Below, piece after piece: positions 25,757-34,725 of a stretch of DNA of 64,000 bases. Location of the stretch: positions 2,508,001 through 2,572,000 of the forward strand of contig NZ_AP022848.1 of the NCBI RefSeq assembly GCF_011764485.1, in the 5' to 3' direction. The notes below the pieces were generated by a model. That model ran no database searches. It worked only from the letters and a program-made list of their open reading frames with translations, and was not told where the DNA came from. Position 1 is the first letter of the stretch. Each line of letters begins with the position of its first letter. The position numbers and the translations under genes were made by a program. The stretch is from Bosea sp. ANAM02 (GTDB taxonomy: Bacteria > Pseudomonadota > Alphaproteobacteria > Rhizobiales > Beijerinckiaceae).

Positions 25757-28078
25757 TCAGCCCACCTTCCCGGCGTCGAAACGCAGCAGCCGCAGGGCAT
25801 TGGCGGTGACGATCACGGTCGCGCCGGTATCGGCGAGGATCGCGACCCAGAGCCCGGTATAGCCGAGCACGCTGGTGACCAGGAACACCGCCTTGAGCCC
25901 GAGCGCGATCGTGATGTTCGTGCGGATATTGCCCATCGCGGCGCGCGCCAGCCGGATCAGTGCCGCGACATCGCGCACGCGGCTCTTCAGCACCGCGCCA
26001 TCGGCCGTCTCCAGCGCGACATCGGTGCCCGAGCCCATGGCGATGCCGATGCTGGCGGCGGCCAAAGCTGGCGCATCGTTGATGCCGTCGCCGACCATCA
26101 TCACCGAGGTCTCGCCGGAGAAGGCCTTGATCGCCGCGACCTTGTCGTCGGGCATGAGTTCAGCCTTGTGCTCCATGCCGAGGCCTGCGGCGATGGCGGC
26201 GCCGGTACGGGCATTGTCGCCGGTCAGCATGGTCGAGCGGATGCCCATCGCCTTGAGCTCGGCGATCGCGGTGGCGGCATCCTCGCGCGGCTCGTCGCGC
26301 AAGGCAATGAAGCCGGCGAGCGCGCCGTCGACGATCACGGCGGCGACGGTCTTGCCGGCGGCCTCCAGCTCCTCGGCCGTGACGCGCGCCCGCTTGTCGA
26401 AGGGCGCGCGGCTCTCGGCATGGCGGGGAGCGCCGACGAAGACGGCGCGGCCATCGAGCTTGCCGGTGACGCCCTGGCCGGCGATCGCGGCGGCCTCGGC
26501 CGCGGGCTTGTAGGCGATGCTCTCGCTGCGGGTGCGCTCCAGCACGGCCTCGGCCAGCGGATGCGCCGATCCATGCTCGACCGCGGCGGCGAAGGCCAGA
26601 ACCTCAGCCTCGCTGCCGGAGAGCGCCACGATATCGGTGACGCGCGGCCGACCTTGCGTGAGGGTTCCCGTCTTGTCGAAGGCGACGAGGCCGGTCTTGG
26701 CGGCGGTCTCGATCACGACGCCGCCCTTCATCAGCAGGCCCTGGCGAGCGCCGGCCGAGAGGGCGGCGGCGATCGAGGCGGGCACCGAGATGACCAGCGC
26801 GCAGGGGCAGCCGATCAGGAGCAGCGCCAGCGCCCGGTAGATCCAGACCGACCATTCGGCGCCGAGCAGGAGCGGAGGCGCCAGCGCGACCAGCACGGCG
26901 AGGCCGACGATCGCCGGCATGTACCAGCGCGAGAAGCGATCGATGAAGCGCTCGGTCGGGGCGCGGGCTTCCTGCGCCTCCTCGACCAGGCGGATGATGC
27001 GGGCGATGGTGTTGTCCTGCGCCGCCTTGTCGACGCGCACGCGCAGCGCCGCCTCGCGATTGACCGAGCCGGCATAGACGGGCTCGCCGACGCCCTTGGT
27101 CTTCGGCACGGATTCGCCGGTGACCGGGCTCTCGTCGATGCCGGAGGTACCATCGGTGATCTCGCCATCGGCCGGGATGCGGTCGCCGGGGCGGACCAGC
27201 ACGGTCTGGCCGATCCTGAGGCTCGCGGCGTCGACCTGACGGTTCGCCCCGTTCTCCTCGACGATGGCGGTCTTGGGCACGAGGTCGCCGAGCGCGCGGA
27301 TCGAGGCGCGGGCGCGGTCGGCCGCGACGCCTTCCAGCACCTCGCCGACCGCGAAGAGGAAGACGACGAGCGCCGCCTCCTCCGCCGCGCCGATGAAGAG
27401 CGCGCCGATGGCGGCGATCGTCATCAGCATCTCGATGGTGAAGGGGATGCCGGCGCACGCCGCCGCGACAGCGCGCTTCGCCACGGGCGTGACGCCGACG
27501 ACACAGGCCAGGATGAAGGCCCAGTGGCCGATGCCGGGCCAGATCAGCCCGGCGGCATAGGCCGCACCGAGGAACAGGCCCGTCGCGATGACGAGCCTAC
27601 CCTTGCCGGTCTGGTACCAGCTCGCGCCCTCGGGCGTGGCCTCATGGACATGGCCGGGCAGGCCATGACCGTGATCCTTTGCGGCGACGGGTTGCTTGGC
27701 GCCCTTCGGGGCGTGGTCATGACCGGCGTGGGAATGGCCGGAATGATCGTGCTTGTGGTCGTGACCGTGCGCGTGGCCACCGTGATCATGACCGCAACCG
27801 CAGGCGTCCTGCTTGGCTTCTGGGCGCACAGAGGCCGGGTTTGCCAGCGCGGCCGTGGTATAACCGAGGCCGTTGACGCGCTTCTCGATCGCCTCCGGCG
27901 TGGTCGCGCCCGTGTCGAGCGCGAGCGTCAGCGTCTCCGACATCACCGAGAGCCTGACGTCGCTGACGCCGGGCAGGCGCTCGACCGCACCGCGAATCTT
28001 CGTCGCGCAGCTCGCGCAATCCATGCCTCCGACCTTCCAGGACAGGGTCTGGGCGGTGGTTTCGGGGCGGGCGGCCAT
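25757..28078 (-). CDS. zntA: Zn/Cd/Pb-exporting P1B-type ATPase
   Basis: Inner-membrane heavy-metal efflux pump, 773 residues from the ATG at 28078 (MAARPETTAQ), preceded by GGAG. The frame is open 66 nt further but that part is the promoter. An N-terminal HMA domain (GGMDCASCATKIRGA) is followed by a His-rich stretch with over 20 His (CGCGHDHGGHAHGHDHKHDH). The core has TGES, the CPC metal site in LLIGCPCALVISVP, DKTGTLTQG phosphorylation motif, SAHPLAEA and GDGINDAPA. The last helices contain the Lys and the Asp-Thr-Gly (GLKAVF, ILADTGATV) expected for Zn/Cd transporters. A CadR-like promoter precedes it; no regulator is adjacent. Confidence 0.92.
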   Translation of the reverse strand: MAARPETTAQTLSWKVGGMDCASCATKIRGAVERLPGVSDVRLSVMSETLTLALDTGATTPEAIEKRVNGLGYTTAALANPASVRPEAKQDACGCGHDHGGHAHGHDHKHDHSGHSHAGHDHAPKGAKQPVAAKDHGHGLPGHVHEATPEGASWYQTGKGRLVIATGLFLGAAYAAGLIWPGIGHWAFILACVVGVTPVAKRAVAAACAGIPFTIEMLMTIAAIGALFIGAAEEAALVVFLFAVGEVLEGVAADRARASIRALGDLVPKTAIVEENGANRQVDAASLRIGQTVLVRPGDRIPADGEITDGTSGIDESPVTGESVPKTKGVGEPVYAGSVNREAALRVRVDKAAQDNTIARIIRLVEEAQEARAPTERFIDRFSRWYMPAIVGLAVLVALAPPLLLGAEWSVWIYRALALLLIGCPCALVISVPASIAAALSAGARQGLLMKGGVVIETAAKTGLVAFDKTGTLTQGRPRVTDIVALSGSEAEVLAFAAAVEHGSAHPLAEAVLERTRSESIAYKPAAEAAAIAGQGVTGKLDGRAVFVGAPRHAESRAPFDKRARVTAEELEAAGKTVAAVIVDGALAGFIALRDEPREDAATAIAELKAMGIRSTMLTGDNARTGAAIAAGLGMEHKAELMPDDKVAAIKAFSGETSVMMVGDGINDAPALAAASIGIAMGSGTDVALETADGAVLKSRVRDVAALIRLARAAMGNIRTNITIALGLKAVFLVTSVLGYTGLWVAILADTGATVIVTANALRLLRFDAGKVG

Positions 28079-28113
28079 GACGCGTCTCCGTCTCTCTTTC
28101 GCTACGGGACACC

Positions 28114-28144
28114 TCTCTACAAGCTGTAGCCACTTCAGGTTCAA
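28114..28144 (-). promoter_or_regulatory. MerR/CadR-type promoter and operator of the metal ATPase
   Basis: On the minus strand: TTGAAC (28144-28139), then a 19-bp spacer CTGAAGTGGCTACAGCTTG, then TAGAGA (28119-28114). The long 19-bp spacer with a central dyad (GTGGCTACAG core) is the layout recognised by MerR-family activators such as CadR and ZntR, which untwist over-spaced promoters. It sits 36 bp before the chosen ATG. Confidence 0.7.
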
Positions 28145-28172
28145 GAGGGAAAATGCGCATCGGGCGCATGAG

Positions 28173-28277
28173 CGTCATGCTCGGGCCTGACCCGAGCATC
28201 TCCGGCCGGAAGAGACTCTTGTCACCCACTCGTCATGAGATTCTCGGGTCTGCGCTGCGCTTCGCCCGAGAATGACG
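28173..28277. repeat. Family C palindromic repeat, copy 2
   Basis: CGTCATGCTCGGGCCTGACC...GAGCATCTC, then GAGATTCTCGGG...CCCGAGAATGACG with a partly diverged right half. It marks the border between the metal ATPase promoter and the M81 island. Confidence 0.7.
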
Positions 28278-28284
28278 ACTGACC

Positions 28285-29769
28285 TCAATCCAGCGGATAA
28301 ACCGGCCGGCGCAGGCGCTTGTAGGGCAGGCCGGCGATCCGGCTGGTGCAGGGGCCGGGCGTCGTCACGGTGAAGCTGCCCTTTGCGATCTTGTCATAGG
28401 CGCGCCGATGCGCCACCGCCGCCTTCACGCCGATCGCCTTCAGCGTCTCCGGCTCGATACCCTGCGAGCGGAGCTGGCCGAGGTCGAAGGGCGGGGTCTT
28501 GCGGCTGCTCAGCAGCACCGTGACGCCCTCGACCTGCACGACCACGCAAGGCCCCATGCTGAAATGCGAGCCCTGCGAGGCCGCAAGGTGGCTGTTGAGG
28601 TCCTCCAGCGCGAATTCGCCGTCGCTGGCGCTGACGAAGCTGGCCTCGATCTCGACCGGCCCCTCGGCGATGGCGCTGCCCTTGCCGCCGATCGAGAGCT
28701 TGCGGGTTTCACCGGGCTTGGCGCCGGCCATGGCTGCGACGGCGGCGGGGTCAGCGATGGCGACGGCGCAGTTCGTAACGCCATGGCGCAGGAAGGCGCG
28801 CAGCACCGAAGTGGCGTCGCCCGGCGCGCCGCCGCCGATATTGTCGGCCGGCTCGACCACGATATAGGGGCCGCCCTCCGAGCGCTGGATTTCTGCGACC
28901 GCCTCGTCGAGATTCCATTCCGCCGGCAGGCCGGATTCGCGCAGCTCCGTCGCGGTCGCGGTCAGGCGCGCCAGTGCATCGCGGGCGGCTGCTTCCGGGC
29001 CGGCGAAGGCGACCGCGAAGGCAACGCCCGCTTCGGGGACATCCGAGAAGGAGTAGCCGCCGACGACATTGGCCACCCAGATATCCGGGTTCTCCTGCTC
29101 GATCCGGCGCGCCAGCGCCTCCAGGTCGCGCATCGGCCGGTCGGCGGTGCCGGTGCCGGTCGGCGGCCAGATCACCGGGGCGTTGCAGGAGAGCATGCGC
29201 GGCAATTCGCCGGTCCGGAGCGCCCGCGCCAGCAGCTTCGCCGAACGGACAGCGGATTCGCGGGCATCCGCATGGGGGTTTTCGCGATAGGCCACGAGGG
29301 CGTTGGCATGCTGCGCCATGGCAGCCGTGAAATTGGCGTGGAGGTCGAAGACGCCGAAGACCGGCAAGGTCTCGCAGCCTGGCACCGAGCGGATATGGGC
29401 GAGGAGCGCGCCTTCCGGGTCGAGGCATTCGGTCGTGACCATCGCGCCGTGCAGGGCAAGCCAGATGCCGTCGAGGCCGCCATGGGCGAGGGCTTGCTTC
29501 AGTCCGGCGTCGAATTCCGCGAGGAAGTGCTGGAAGACGGCGTGGTTGACGGTGCCGGCGGGCAGGGCGGTGTAGTCCACCGTCGGCAACACCTCCCAAC
29601 CTTCGGCCTCGGCGATTTCGAGGAAGCCGTCCACCGTCGAGCCGTCGCCGCGGCGCGTCGGCAGCTCGGCACCCTTGCGGATGCTGAAATCGGCGAGCGT
29701 CGTCTCTTCGTCGACGAAGCTGTGGGTCTCGTGGAAGAGCGATCCCAGCAGGATGCGGCGGCGGGACAT
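28285..29769 (-). CDS. M81 family metallopeptidase (MlrC-like), paralogue 1
   Basis: Zinc-dependent M81 family protein of 494 residues, related to MlrC, which cleaves linearised microcystin. The start at 29769 (MSRRRILLGSLFHETHSF) is the family N-terminus; the frame is open 81 nt further into the regulatory region. Family landmarks: FHETHSF near the start, GIWLALHGAMVT, FGVFDLHANFTAAM, AYRENPHAD and the C-terminal VEPADNIGGGAPGDATSVL. No signal peptide is seen, so it acts in the cytoplasm. It is transcribed divergently from paralogue 2, with tandem dyads between them. Its substrate is unknown. Confidence 0.88.
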   Translation of the reverse strand: MSRRRILLGSLFHETHSFVDEETTLADFSIRKGAELPTRRGDGSTVDGFLEIAEAEGWEVLPTVDYTALPAGTVNHAVFQHFLAEFDAGLKQALAHGGLDGIWLALHGAMVTTECLDPEGALLAHIRSVPGCETLPVFGVFDLHANFTAAMAQHANALVAYRENPHADARESAVRSAKLLARALRTGELPRMLSCNAPVIWPPTGTGTADRPMRDLEALARRIEQENPDIWVANVVGGYSFSDVPEAGVAFAVAFAGPEAAARDALARLTATATELRESGLPAEWNLDEAVAEIQRSEGGPYIVVEPADNIGGGAPGDATSVLRAFLRHGVTNCAVAIADPAAVAAMAGAKPGETRKLSIGGKGSAIAEGPVEIEASFVSASDGEFALEDLNSHLAASQGSHFSMGPCVVVQVEGVTVLLSSRKTPPFDLGQLRSQGIEPETLKAIGVKAAVAHRRAYDKIAKGSFTVTTPGPCTSRIAGLPYKRLRRPVYPLD

Positions 29770-29822
29770 GATCGGCTGAATCTCCCAGGCTTGCGAGGCC
29801 TGCGCATCTCGGCCGCCGATCT

Positions 29823-29860
29823 GTTCCGGATCAAGCCTGCATTGTTCCATTCGGAGGAAC
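29823..29860. promoter_or_regulatory. Tandem regulator dyads, site 1 (divergent M81 promoters)
   Basis: Dyad GTTCC-ATTCGGA-GGAAC is perfect at 29844-29860. A second, GTTCC-GGATCAA-GCCTG, is centred exactly 21 bp away at 29823-29839. On the plus strand the perfect dyad is followed after 9 nt by TTGACA (29870-29875) and 18 bp later TTTCAT. On the minus strand it is followed after 9 nt by TTGATC, inside the second dyad. The same layout recurs at 32727, 38471 and 44682. Confidence 0.7.
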
Positions 29861-29949
29861 GCGAGTGCTTTGACAGGCCGCGTCCCGTCCCGGTTTCATG
29901 GGCGTGCCGGCAGTCCGAAAGGGCGGCTGCCGCCCCTGACCGAGAGAGC

Positions 29950-31416
29950 ATGCGGATGCGCGTCTTCACTGCGTCGCTGGCGACGGAAACCAACACCTTC
30001 GCGCCGCTCTTCGTCGATCGCAGTGCTTTCGAGGGCGCCTTCTACTGTCCGCCCGGCACGCATCCGGACACGCCGACGCTGTGCTCGGCGCCGACCGTCG
30101 CGGCGCGCCGCCGCGCCGCCAGCGAGGGCTACGAGCTGGTCGAGGGCACCGCGACCTGGGCCGAACCGGCGGGGCTCGTCTCGCGGGAGGGCTATGAGAG
30201 CCTGCGCGACGAAATCCTCGATCAGCTCAAGGCGGCGCTGCCGGTTGATATCGTGCTGCTCGGCCTGCACGGCTCGATGGTGGCGCGCGGCTACGACGAT
30301 TGCGAAGGCGACCTGATCGCACGGGTAAGGGCGCTGGCCGGCCCGGATTGCGTCATCGGCGCCGAGCTCGACATGCATTGCCATCTGACGGCCGAGATGG
30401 TCGCGGGCGCCGATATCATCGTCGCCTTCAAGGAGTTCCCGCATACGGATTTCCTGGCGCGGGCCGAGGACCTGCTGGAGCTTTGCCTCAGGACCGCGCG
30501 CAAGCAGGTGAAGCCGGTCAGCGCCGTGTTCGATTGCCGCGGCCTCGCCGCCTTCATGACCAGCCGCGAGCCCGGCCGCGGCTTCGTCGACCGGCTGCTC
30601 GCGATGGAGGGACGAGACGGCATCCTCTCGATCTCGGTCGCGCATGGCTTCCAGGCGGCGGATGTCGCCGATGTCGGGACCAAGGTGCTGGTCATCGCTG
30701 ACGGCAACGCGGCGAAGGCGGCAGTGCTGGCGAAGGAACTGGGTCTCGAAATCCTGCGCTGGGGGCAGGGCGCCTCGCCGAAGCACTACAAGCCGGAAGA
30801 GGGGATCGCTGCGGCGCTGGAGCTGGCCAAGCCCGGCAAGCCGGTGGTGCTGGCCGATCGCTGGGACAATCCGGGCGGCGGCGTCGCCGGCGATTCCTCC
30901 GTGATGGTCGAGGCGCTATTGCGCCACCCGGATGTGCCGGCGGCGATCGGGGCCATGTGGGACCCTGTCGCGGTCAGCCTGTGCCGGGCAGCCGGTGTCG
31001 GCGCCGAGATTCCCTTGCGCTTCATCGGCAAGGCCGCGCCGTCCTCCGGGCGGCCGATCGATGCGGTGGTGACCGTCACGGCTACGACCGGGGACCTGCT
31101 GATCCCGTTCGCGCAGAGCTGGGTTTCGCTCGGGCCTGCCGCGGCGATCCGGATCGGCCGGCTCGACATCGTGCTGGCCTCGACGCGGGCGCAGACCTTC
31201 AGCCCGCCGGTCTTCACCGATCTCGGCATCGATCTCAGCGCCAAGAAGGTCGTGGTGGTGAAATCCTCCAACCATTTCCACGCCGCCTTCGCGCCGATCG
31301 CGGCACAGGTGCTTTATCTCGACAGCGGTGGACCCTATCCGCCCGATGCGAGCAAGATCCCCTATACCAAGGTGAAACGCCCCTTCTCTCCGCTGGACCC
31401 GAATCCATGGCTGTGA
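29950..31416 (+). CDS. M81 family metallopeptidase (MlrC-like), paralogue 2
   Basis: Second M81 protein of the island, 488 residues from the ATG at 29950; an ATG 6 nt later (MRVFTASLATETNTF) is equally possible. Landmarks: SLATETNTFAPLF, VDIVLLGLHGSMVA, GAELDMHCHLTAEM (the DxH motif), AFKEFPHTDF and VVLADRWDNPGGGVAGDSS. It differs strongly from paralogues 1 and 3. Its last 10 nt overlap the start of the DSD1-like gene, so the two proteins are made together. The promoter TTGACA-18-TTTCAT lies just downstream of the site 1 dyads. A cytoplasmic location is expected. Confidence 0.88.
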   Translation: MRMRVFTASLATETNTFAPLFVDRSAFEGAFYCPPGTHPDTPTLCSAPTVAARRRAASEGYELVEGTATWAEPAGLVSREGYESLRDEILDQLKAALPVDIVLLGLHGSMVARGYDDCEGDLIARVRALAGPDCVIGAELDMHCHLTAEMVAGADIIVAFKEFPHTDFLARAEDLLELCLRTARKQVKPVSAVFDCRGLAAFMTSREPGRGFVDRLLAMEGRDGILSISVAHGFQAADVADVGTKVLVIADGNAAKAAVLAKELGLEILRWGQGASPKHYKPEEGIAAALELAKPGKPVVLADRWDNPGGGVAGDSSVMVEALLRHPDVPAAIGAMWDPVAVSLCRAAGVGAEIPLRFIGKAAPSSGRPIDAVVTVTATTGDLLIPFAQSWVSLGPAAAIRIGRLDIVLASTRAQTFSPPVFTDLGIDLSAKKVVVVKSSNHFHAAFAPIAAQVLYLDSGGPYPPDASKIPYTKVKRPFSPLDPNPWL

Positions 31417-32711
31417 CTGCATCCGCCCCGCTGCCCCGCCTGTCGCTCGGCGAGATCGAGGAGCAGCGCCTCGATGTGCTGGTCAAGGGCCTGCCGCCGG
31501 GCGCATCGCTCCGGCTCGGCGATGTCGGCAAGCAGGGCTGGAATGTGCTCGCCGGCGATATGCCGATGCCGCTCGCGGTGATCCGCGAGAGCGTGCTCAA
31601 GGCCAACAGCGCCTGGATGAGTGCTTTCACCGGCGAAAACGGTCTCAAGATCGCGCCGCATGGCAAGACGACGATGGCGCCGCAGCTCTTCGACCTGCAG
31701 ATCGCCGATGGCGCCTGGGCGATCACCGTCGCGACGATGCAGCAATTGGCCGTCGCCCGGCATTTCGGGGTGAAGCGCGTCATCCTCGCCAACCAGCCGA
31801 TCGGGCGGCAGGAGGTCGCCGCCTGCTTCGAAGCGCTGCGGGAGCCCGGCTTCGAGCTCTACTGCCTTGCCGACAGCGTCGCCGGCGTCGGCTTGCTGGC
31901 GCAGGCCGCGAAGGGGCGTGAGGGCGCCAACCCGCTGCGGATCTTCGTCGAGATCGGCTTCATGGGCGGGCGCACCGGTGCGCGGACCCGCGAGGAGGCG
32001 CTAGCCGTGGCGCGTGCCGTCGCGGGCGCACCGGGCTTGCGGCTTTCCGGCTTCGAGTGTTTCGAGGGGCTGCACAGCGACACTGCCGGCGCCGATCGGC
32101 TGCTCGGCGAGGTCGTCGCGGTCGCGGCGGCGGCTGAGGGCGAAGGACTGCTCGGGCCGGAGCCGATGGTGCTCTCCGCCGGCGGGACCTCGCTGTTCGA
32201 CCGGGTCGGCGAGGCCTTCAATGCCGCCGCCTTCAAGCGGCCGATCGTCAAGGTGCTGCGCTCCGGCTGCTACCTGACTCATGATTCCACGGCCTATTCG
32301 GCAGCCTTCCGGCGGATCACGCTGGAGACCAGCCTCAGGCTGCCACCGGGCGGGCTGGAGCCGGCGCTGGAGGTCTGGGCCTATGTCCAGTCGCGGCCCG
32401 AGCGCGGACGCAGCCTGCTCACCGTGGGCAAGCGCGATATCTCGTTCGATTCCGGCATGCCGGTGCCGTTGCGCTGGTATCGGCCGGGCGGCGCGATGCA
32501 GCGGCCGGAGCCGATGCCGGCGGGCCATACGGTTCTGGGGCTCAACGACCAGCATTGCCATCTCGGCACGCCTGAAGAGAGCCCCTTGCAGGTTGGTGAC
32601 ATGGTCGCCTTCGGCATCGGCCACCCCTGCACGACCTTCGACAAATGGGCGGTGCTGATGCTGGTCGACGACGACTGGACCGTCACCGGCGCAATCCGGA
32701 CCTTCTTCTGA
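31407..32711 (+). CDS. DSD1-like PLP enzyme (D-serine dehydratase / D-threonine aldolase family)
   Basis: Pyridoxal-phosphate enzyme of 434 residues with an alanine-racemase-type barrel followed by the D-serine-dehydratase-like C-terminal domain. The PLP lysine is in IAPHGKTTMAP (Lys87). The zinc-ligand region typical of DSD1 is present as NDQHCHLGTP and FGIGHPCTTFDKW. Family members dehydrate or cleave D-hydroxy amino acids or deaminate D-amino acids to keto acids. The start overlaps the M81 paralogue 2 gene by 10 nt, which ties a peptidase to a D-amino-acid enzyme. The actual substrate cannot be told from sequence. Confidence 0.87.
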   Translation: MAVTASAPLPRLSLGEIEEQRLDVLVKGLPPGASLRLGDVGKQGWNVLAGDMPMPLAVIRESVLKANSAWMSAFTGENGLKIAPHGKTTMAPQLFDLQIADGAWAITVATMQQLAVARHFGVKRVILANQPIGRQEVAACFEALREPGFELYCLADSVAGVGLLAQAAKGREGANPLRIFVEIGFMGGRTGARTREEALAVARAVAGAPGLRLSGFECFEGLHSDTAGADRLLGEVVAVAAAAEGEGLLGPEPMVLSAGGTSLFDRVGEAFNAAAFKRPIVKVLRSGCYLTHDSTAYSAAFRRITLETSLRLPPGGLEPALEVWAYVQSRPERGRSLLTVGKRDISFDSGMPVPLRWYRPGGAMQRPEPMPAGHTVLGLNDQHCHLGTPEESPLQVGDMVAFGIGHPCTTFDKWAVLMLVDDDWTVTGAIRTFF

Positions 32712-32726
32712 CGCGCTTCCGAAGCT

Positions 32727-32781
32727 GTTCCTTCTGGTGAAACCTGTAATCCTTGACGTGAATTCGGGCCGTTCCTAGCCT
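32727..32781 (+). promoter_or_regulatory. Tandem dyads (site 2) and promoter of the first ABC operon
   Basis: GTTCC-TTCTGGT-GAAAC at 32727-32743 and AATCC-TTGACGT-GAATT at 32748-32764, centres 21 bp apart. The second dyad contains the -35 box TTGACG (32753-32758), followed by a 17-bp spacer and TAGCCT (32776-32781). The binding-protein gene starts at 32928. Confidence 0.7.
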
Positions 32782-32927
32782 GCATCTCACAGAGGGATGG
32801 CCCGCCATCCGCGATGCGGACGAGACGGGCTGAGCGGCGATGACGGGAAGCACGGCGAAGGCCGGTCCCTGCCTCGCGCGGAAGAGGCCGGGACCGGCCG
32901 GCAAGCAGGATGCTGGGAGGATCGTTC

Positions 32928-34526
32928 GTGACGACACCGTCATTCCCGATGATTGATGACTCCGATCTCGCCGCGCAGGGCTTGCATCGGCGCAGCCTCT
33001 TGCAACTGCTGAGCGCGGGCGGCGCGGCACTTGCGGTCCCAGGCCTGTGGAGCAACCTCGCCCAGGCGCAGACGCCGGTTGCCGGCGGCACGCTGACGAT
33101 CGGCGCCGATGCCGATCCAATCGGGCTCGATCCGGTCACGGTCAACGCCTTCTCGTCCTTCGATTTCACCAGCCTGCTCTATAGCGGCCTGCTGCGCTGG
33201 AACGCCCAGATGAAGTTCGAGCCCGATCTGGCGACGGGCTTCGAGCAGCCCGATCCGAAGACCTATGTCTTCAAGCTCAGGCAGGGCGTGAAATTCCACA
33301 ACGGCAAGGATTTCTCCGCCGCGGACGTCAAGCACACTTTCGACCGGATCATGAACCCGACGACGGGCAGCCGGCTCAGGTCGCTCTATTCCAGCGTCGA
33401 GTCGGTGACGGCGGTCGATTCTTTCACGGTGAAATTCCAGCTCAAAGCCACCGACGCGGCCTTCCTCAGCAATCTCGCCAGCAACCCGAACGGCGCGATC
33501 GTGCCGGCCGGCGTCGAGAACCTCGTGACACAGCCGGTCGGCACAGGACCGTTCGCCTTCGAGGCCTATCAGCCGAACCAGCAATTCTCGCTGACGCGCT
33601 TCGACGGCTATTACGAGAAGGGTGAGCCCTATCTCGCGAAGGTGATCTTCAAGTTCTACAAGGACCAGGCGACGCTGACCTCTGCGCTGCGCTCGCGCGC
33701 CATCGACATGACCTGGGTGAAGGACCCGAAGGTCGCGACCGCAATCTCGCGGGCGTCGTCGAATTTCGTCTCGGCGCCGGGCCAGACCTCGCGGACCTTC
33801 CCGATCTGGCTGAACATGAAGGCCAAGCCCCTGAACGACGTGAAGGTGCGTCGCGCGCTCAGCCTCGCGACAGACCGCAAGGCCTGCCTAGACACCGTGC
33901 TCGGCGGCGCCGGCAAGGTCGGCGCGATGATCCCGGAAAGCCAGGTCGGCGGCTATGACGGCACGGGCGAATTGCCGTACTACAAGCATGACCCGGCAGC
34001 GGCGAAGGCGCTGCTGGCCGAGGCCGGCTATCCGAATGGGATCGATCTCGGGGACTATATCGTCGTCGCGGCCAATCCGCTCGACGTCGCCTGCGCGCAG
34101 ATCCTGCAGCAGCAATGGCAGGCGGCCGGCATCACCGTGAAGCTGGTGCCCATGGAAACCGCGCCGCTCCTGGCCAAATGGGCCAGCGGCGACTGGCCGA
34201 CGCTGCTCTCGGTCGCGTTGTCCTGGACGCCTGATCCGGACGGCATCTTCCAGTACATCACCTCGACCAGCGGCTACGGCAAGGCGATGGGCTCGAACGA
34301 TCCCGAGCTCGACAAGATGATCGCCGAGGCGCGGGCCGAGCTCGACGTGCCCAAGCGTGCGGCCAAGAACCAGGCGATCCAGAAGCGCATCGCCGAGAAC
34401 GCCTATGTCATCCAGATCTACCAGTACCCGCTGCGCTGGGAGATCTGGTGGAACCATGTCCAGGGCTATGTGCCGCTCGCCGCGAATATCCGCTCCTTCG
34501 TGCGTACGACATGGCTGAAGAAATAA
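32928..34526 (+). CDS. Peptide-type ABC transporter substrate-binding protein 1
   Basis: Periplasmic SBP_bac_5 (DppA/OppA cluster C) protein of 532 residues. The GTG at 32928 is chosen because GGAGG lies 7 nt upstream; an ATG at 32910 is in frame but overlaps that site. The N-terminus holds a Tat-type signal with HRRSLLQLLSAGGAALAV and cleavage near LAQAQTP. The mature part shows GGTLTIGADADPIGLDP, the VKFHNGKDFSAADVKHTFDR signature and SWTPDPDGIFQYI near the C-terminus. It heads an operon with two permeases and two ATPases, controlled by site 2. The ligand is likely a short peptide or peptide-like compound. Confidence 0.9.
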   Translation: MTTPSFPMIDDSDLAAQGLHRRSLLQLLSAGGAALAVPGLWSNLAQAQTPVAGGTLTIGADADPIGLDPVTVNAFSSFDFTSLLYSGLLRWNAQMKFEPDLATGFEQPDPKTYVFKLRQGVKFHNGKDFSAADVKHTFDRIMNPTTGSRLRSLYSSVESVTAVDSFTVKFQLKATDAAFLSNLASNPNGAIVPAGVENLVTQPVGTGPFAFEAYQPNQQFSLTRFDGYYEKGEPYLAKVIFKFYKDQATLTSALRSRAIDMTWVKDPKVATAISRASSNFVSAPGQTSRTFPIWLNMKAKPLNDVKVRRALSLATDRKACLDTVLGGAGKVGAMIPESQVGGYDGTGELPYYKHDPAAAKALLAEAGYPNGIDLGDYIVVAANPLDVACAQILQQQWQAAGITVKLVPMETAPLLAKWASGDWPTLLSVALSWTPDPDGIFQYITSTSGYGKAMGSNDPELDKMIAEARAELDVPKRAAKNQAIQKRIAENAYVIQIYQYPLRWEIWWNHVQGYVPLAANIRSFVRTTWLKK

Positions 34527-34545
34527 GAGCTCGTCCAGATAAACG

Positions 34546-34666
34546 AGCCCTCATCCTGAGGAGCCGCGCAGCGGCGTCTCGAAGGATGCTTCAATTGGTT
34601 CCGGAACCTCCTGGAACATCCTTCGAGACGCCATGCCTGAGGGCATGGCTCCTCAGGATGAGGGCT
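34546..34666. repeat. Family A palindromic repeat, copy 5, inside the ABC operon
   Basis: Full-length copy with outer arms AGCCCTCATCCTGAGGAGC and GCTCCTCAGGATGAGGGCT, lying between the binding-protein gene and its first permease. As a large RNA hairpin it could protect or stop the upstream message and so give more binding protein than permease. Confidence 0.88.
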
Positions 34667-34725
34667 CGCGGGGTTCTCGGGCGGTTTTCACAATTGGCCG
34701 GCCGCCTCCCGGCGGAGGCCTGCCG

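Noticed and set aside
25682..28129. Plus-strand open frame of 815 codons
   Set aside because: It is antisense to the P1B ATPase, which has every catalytic motif; the plus-strand product has none.
28408..29949. N-terminal extension of M81 paralogue 2 by about 500 codons
   Set aside because: The extension is antisense to M81 paralogue 1 and crosses the divergent promoter; the family N-terminus begins at 29950.
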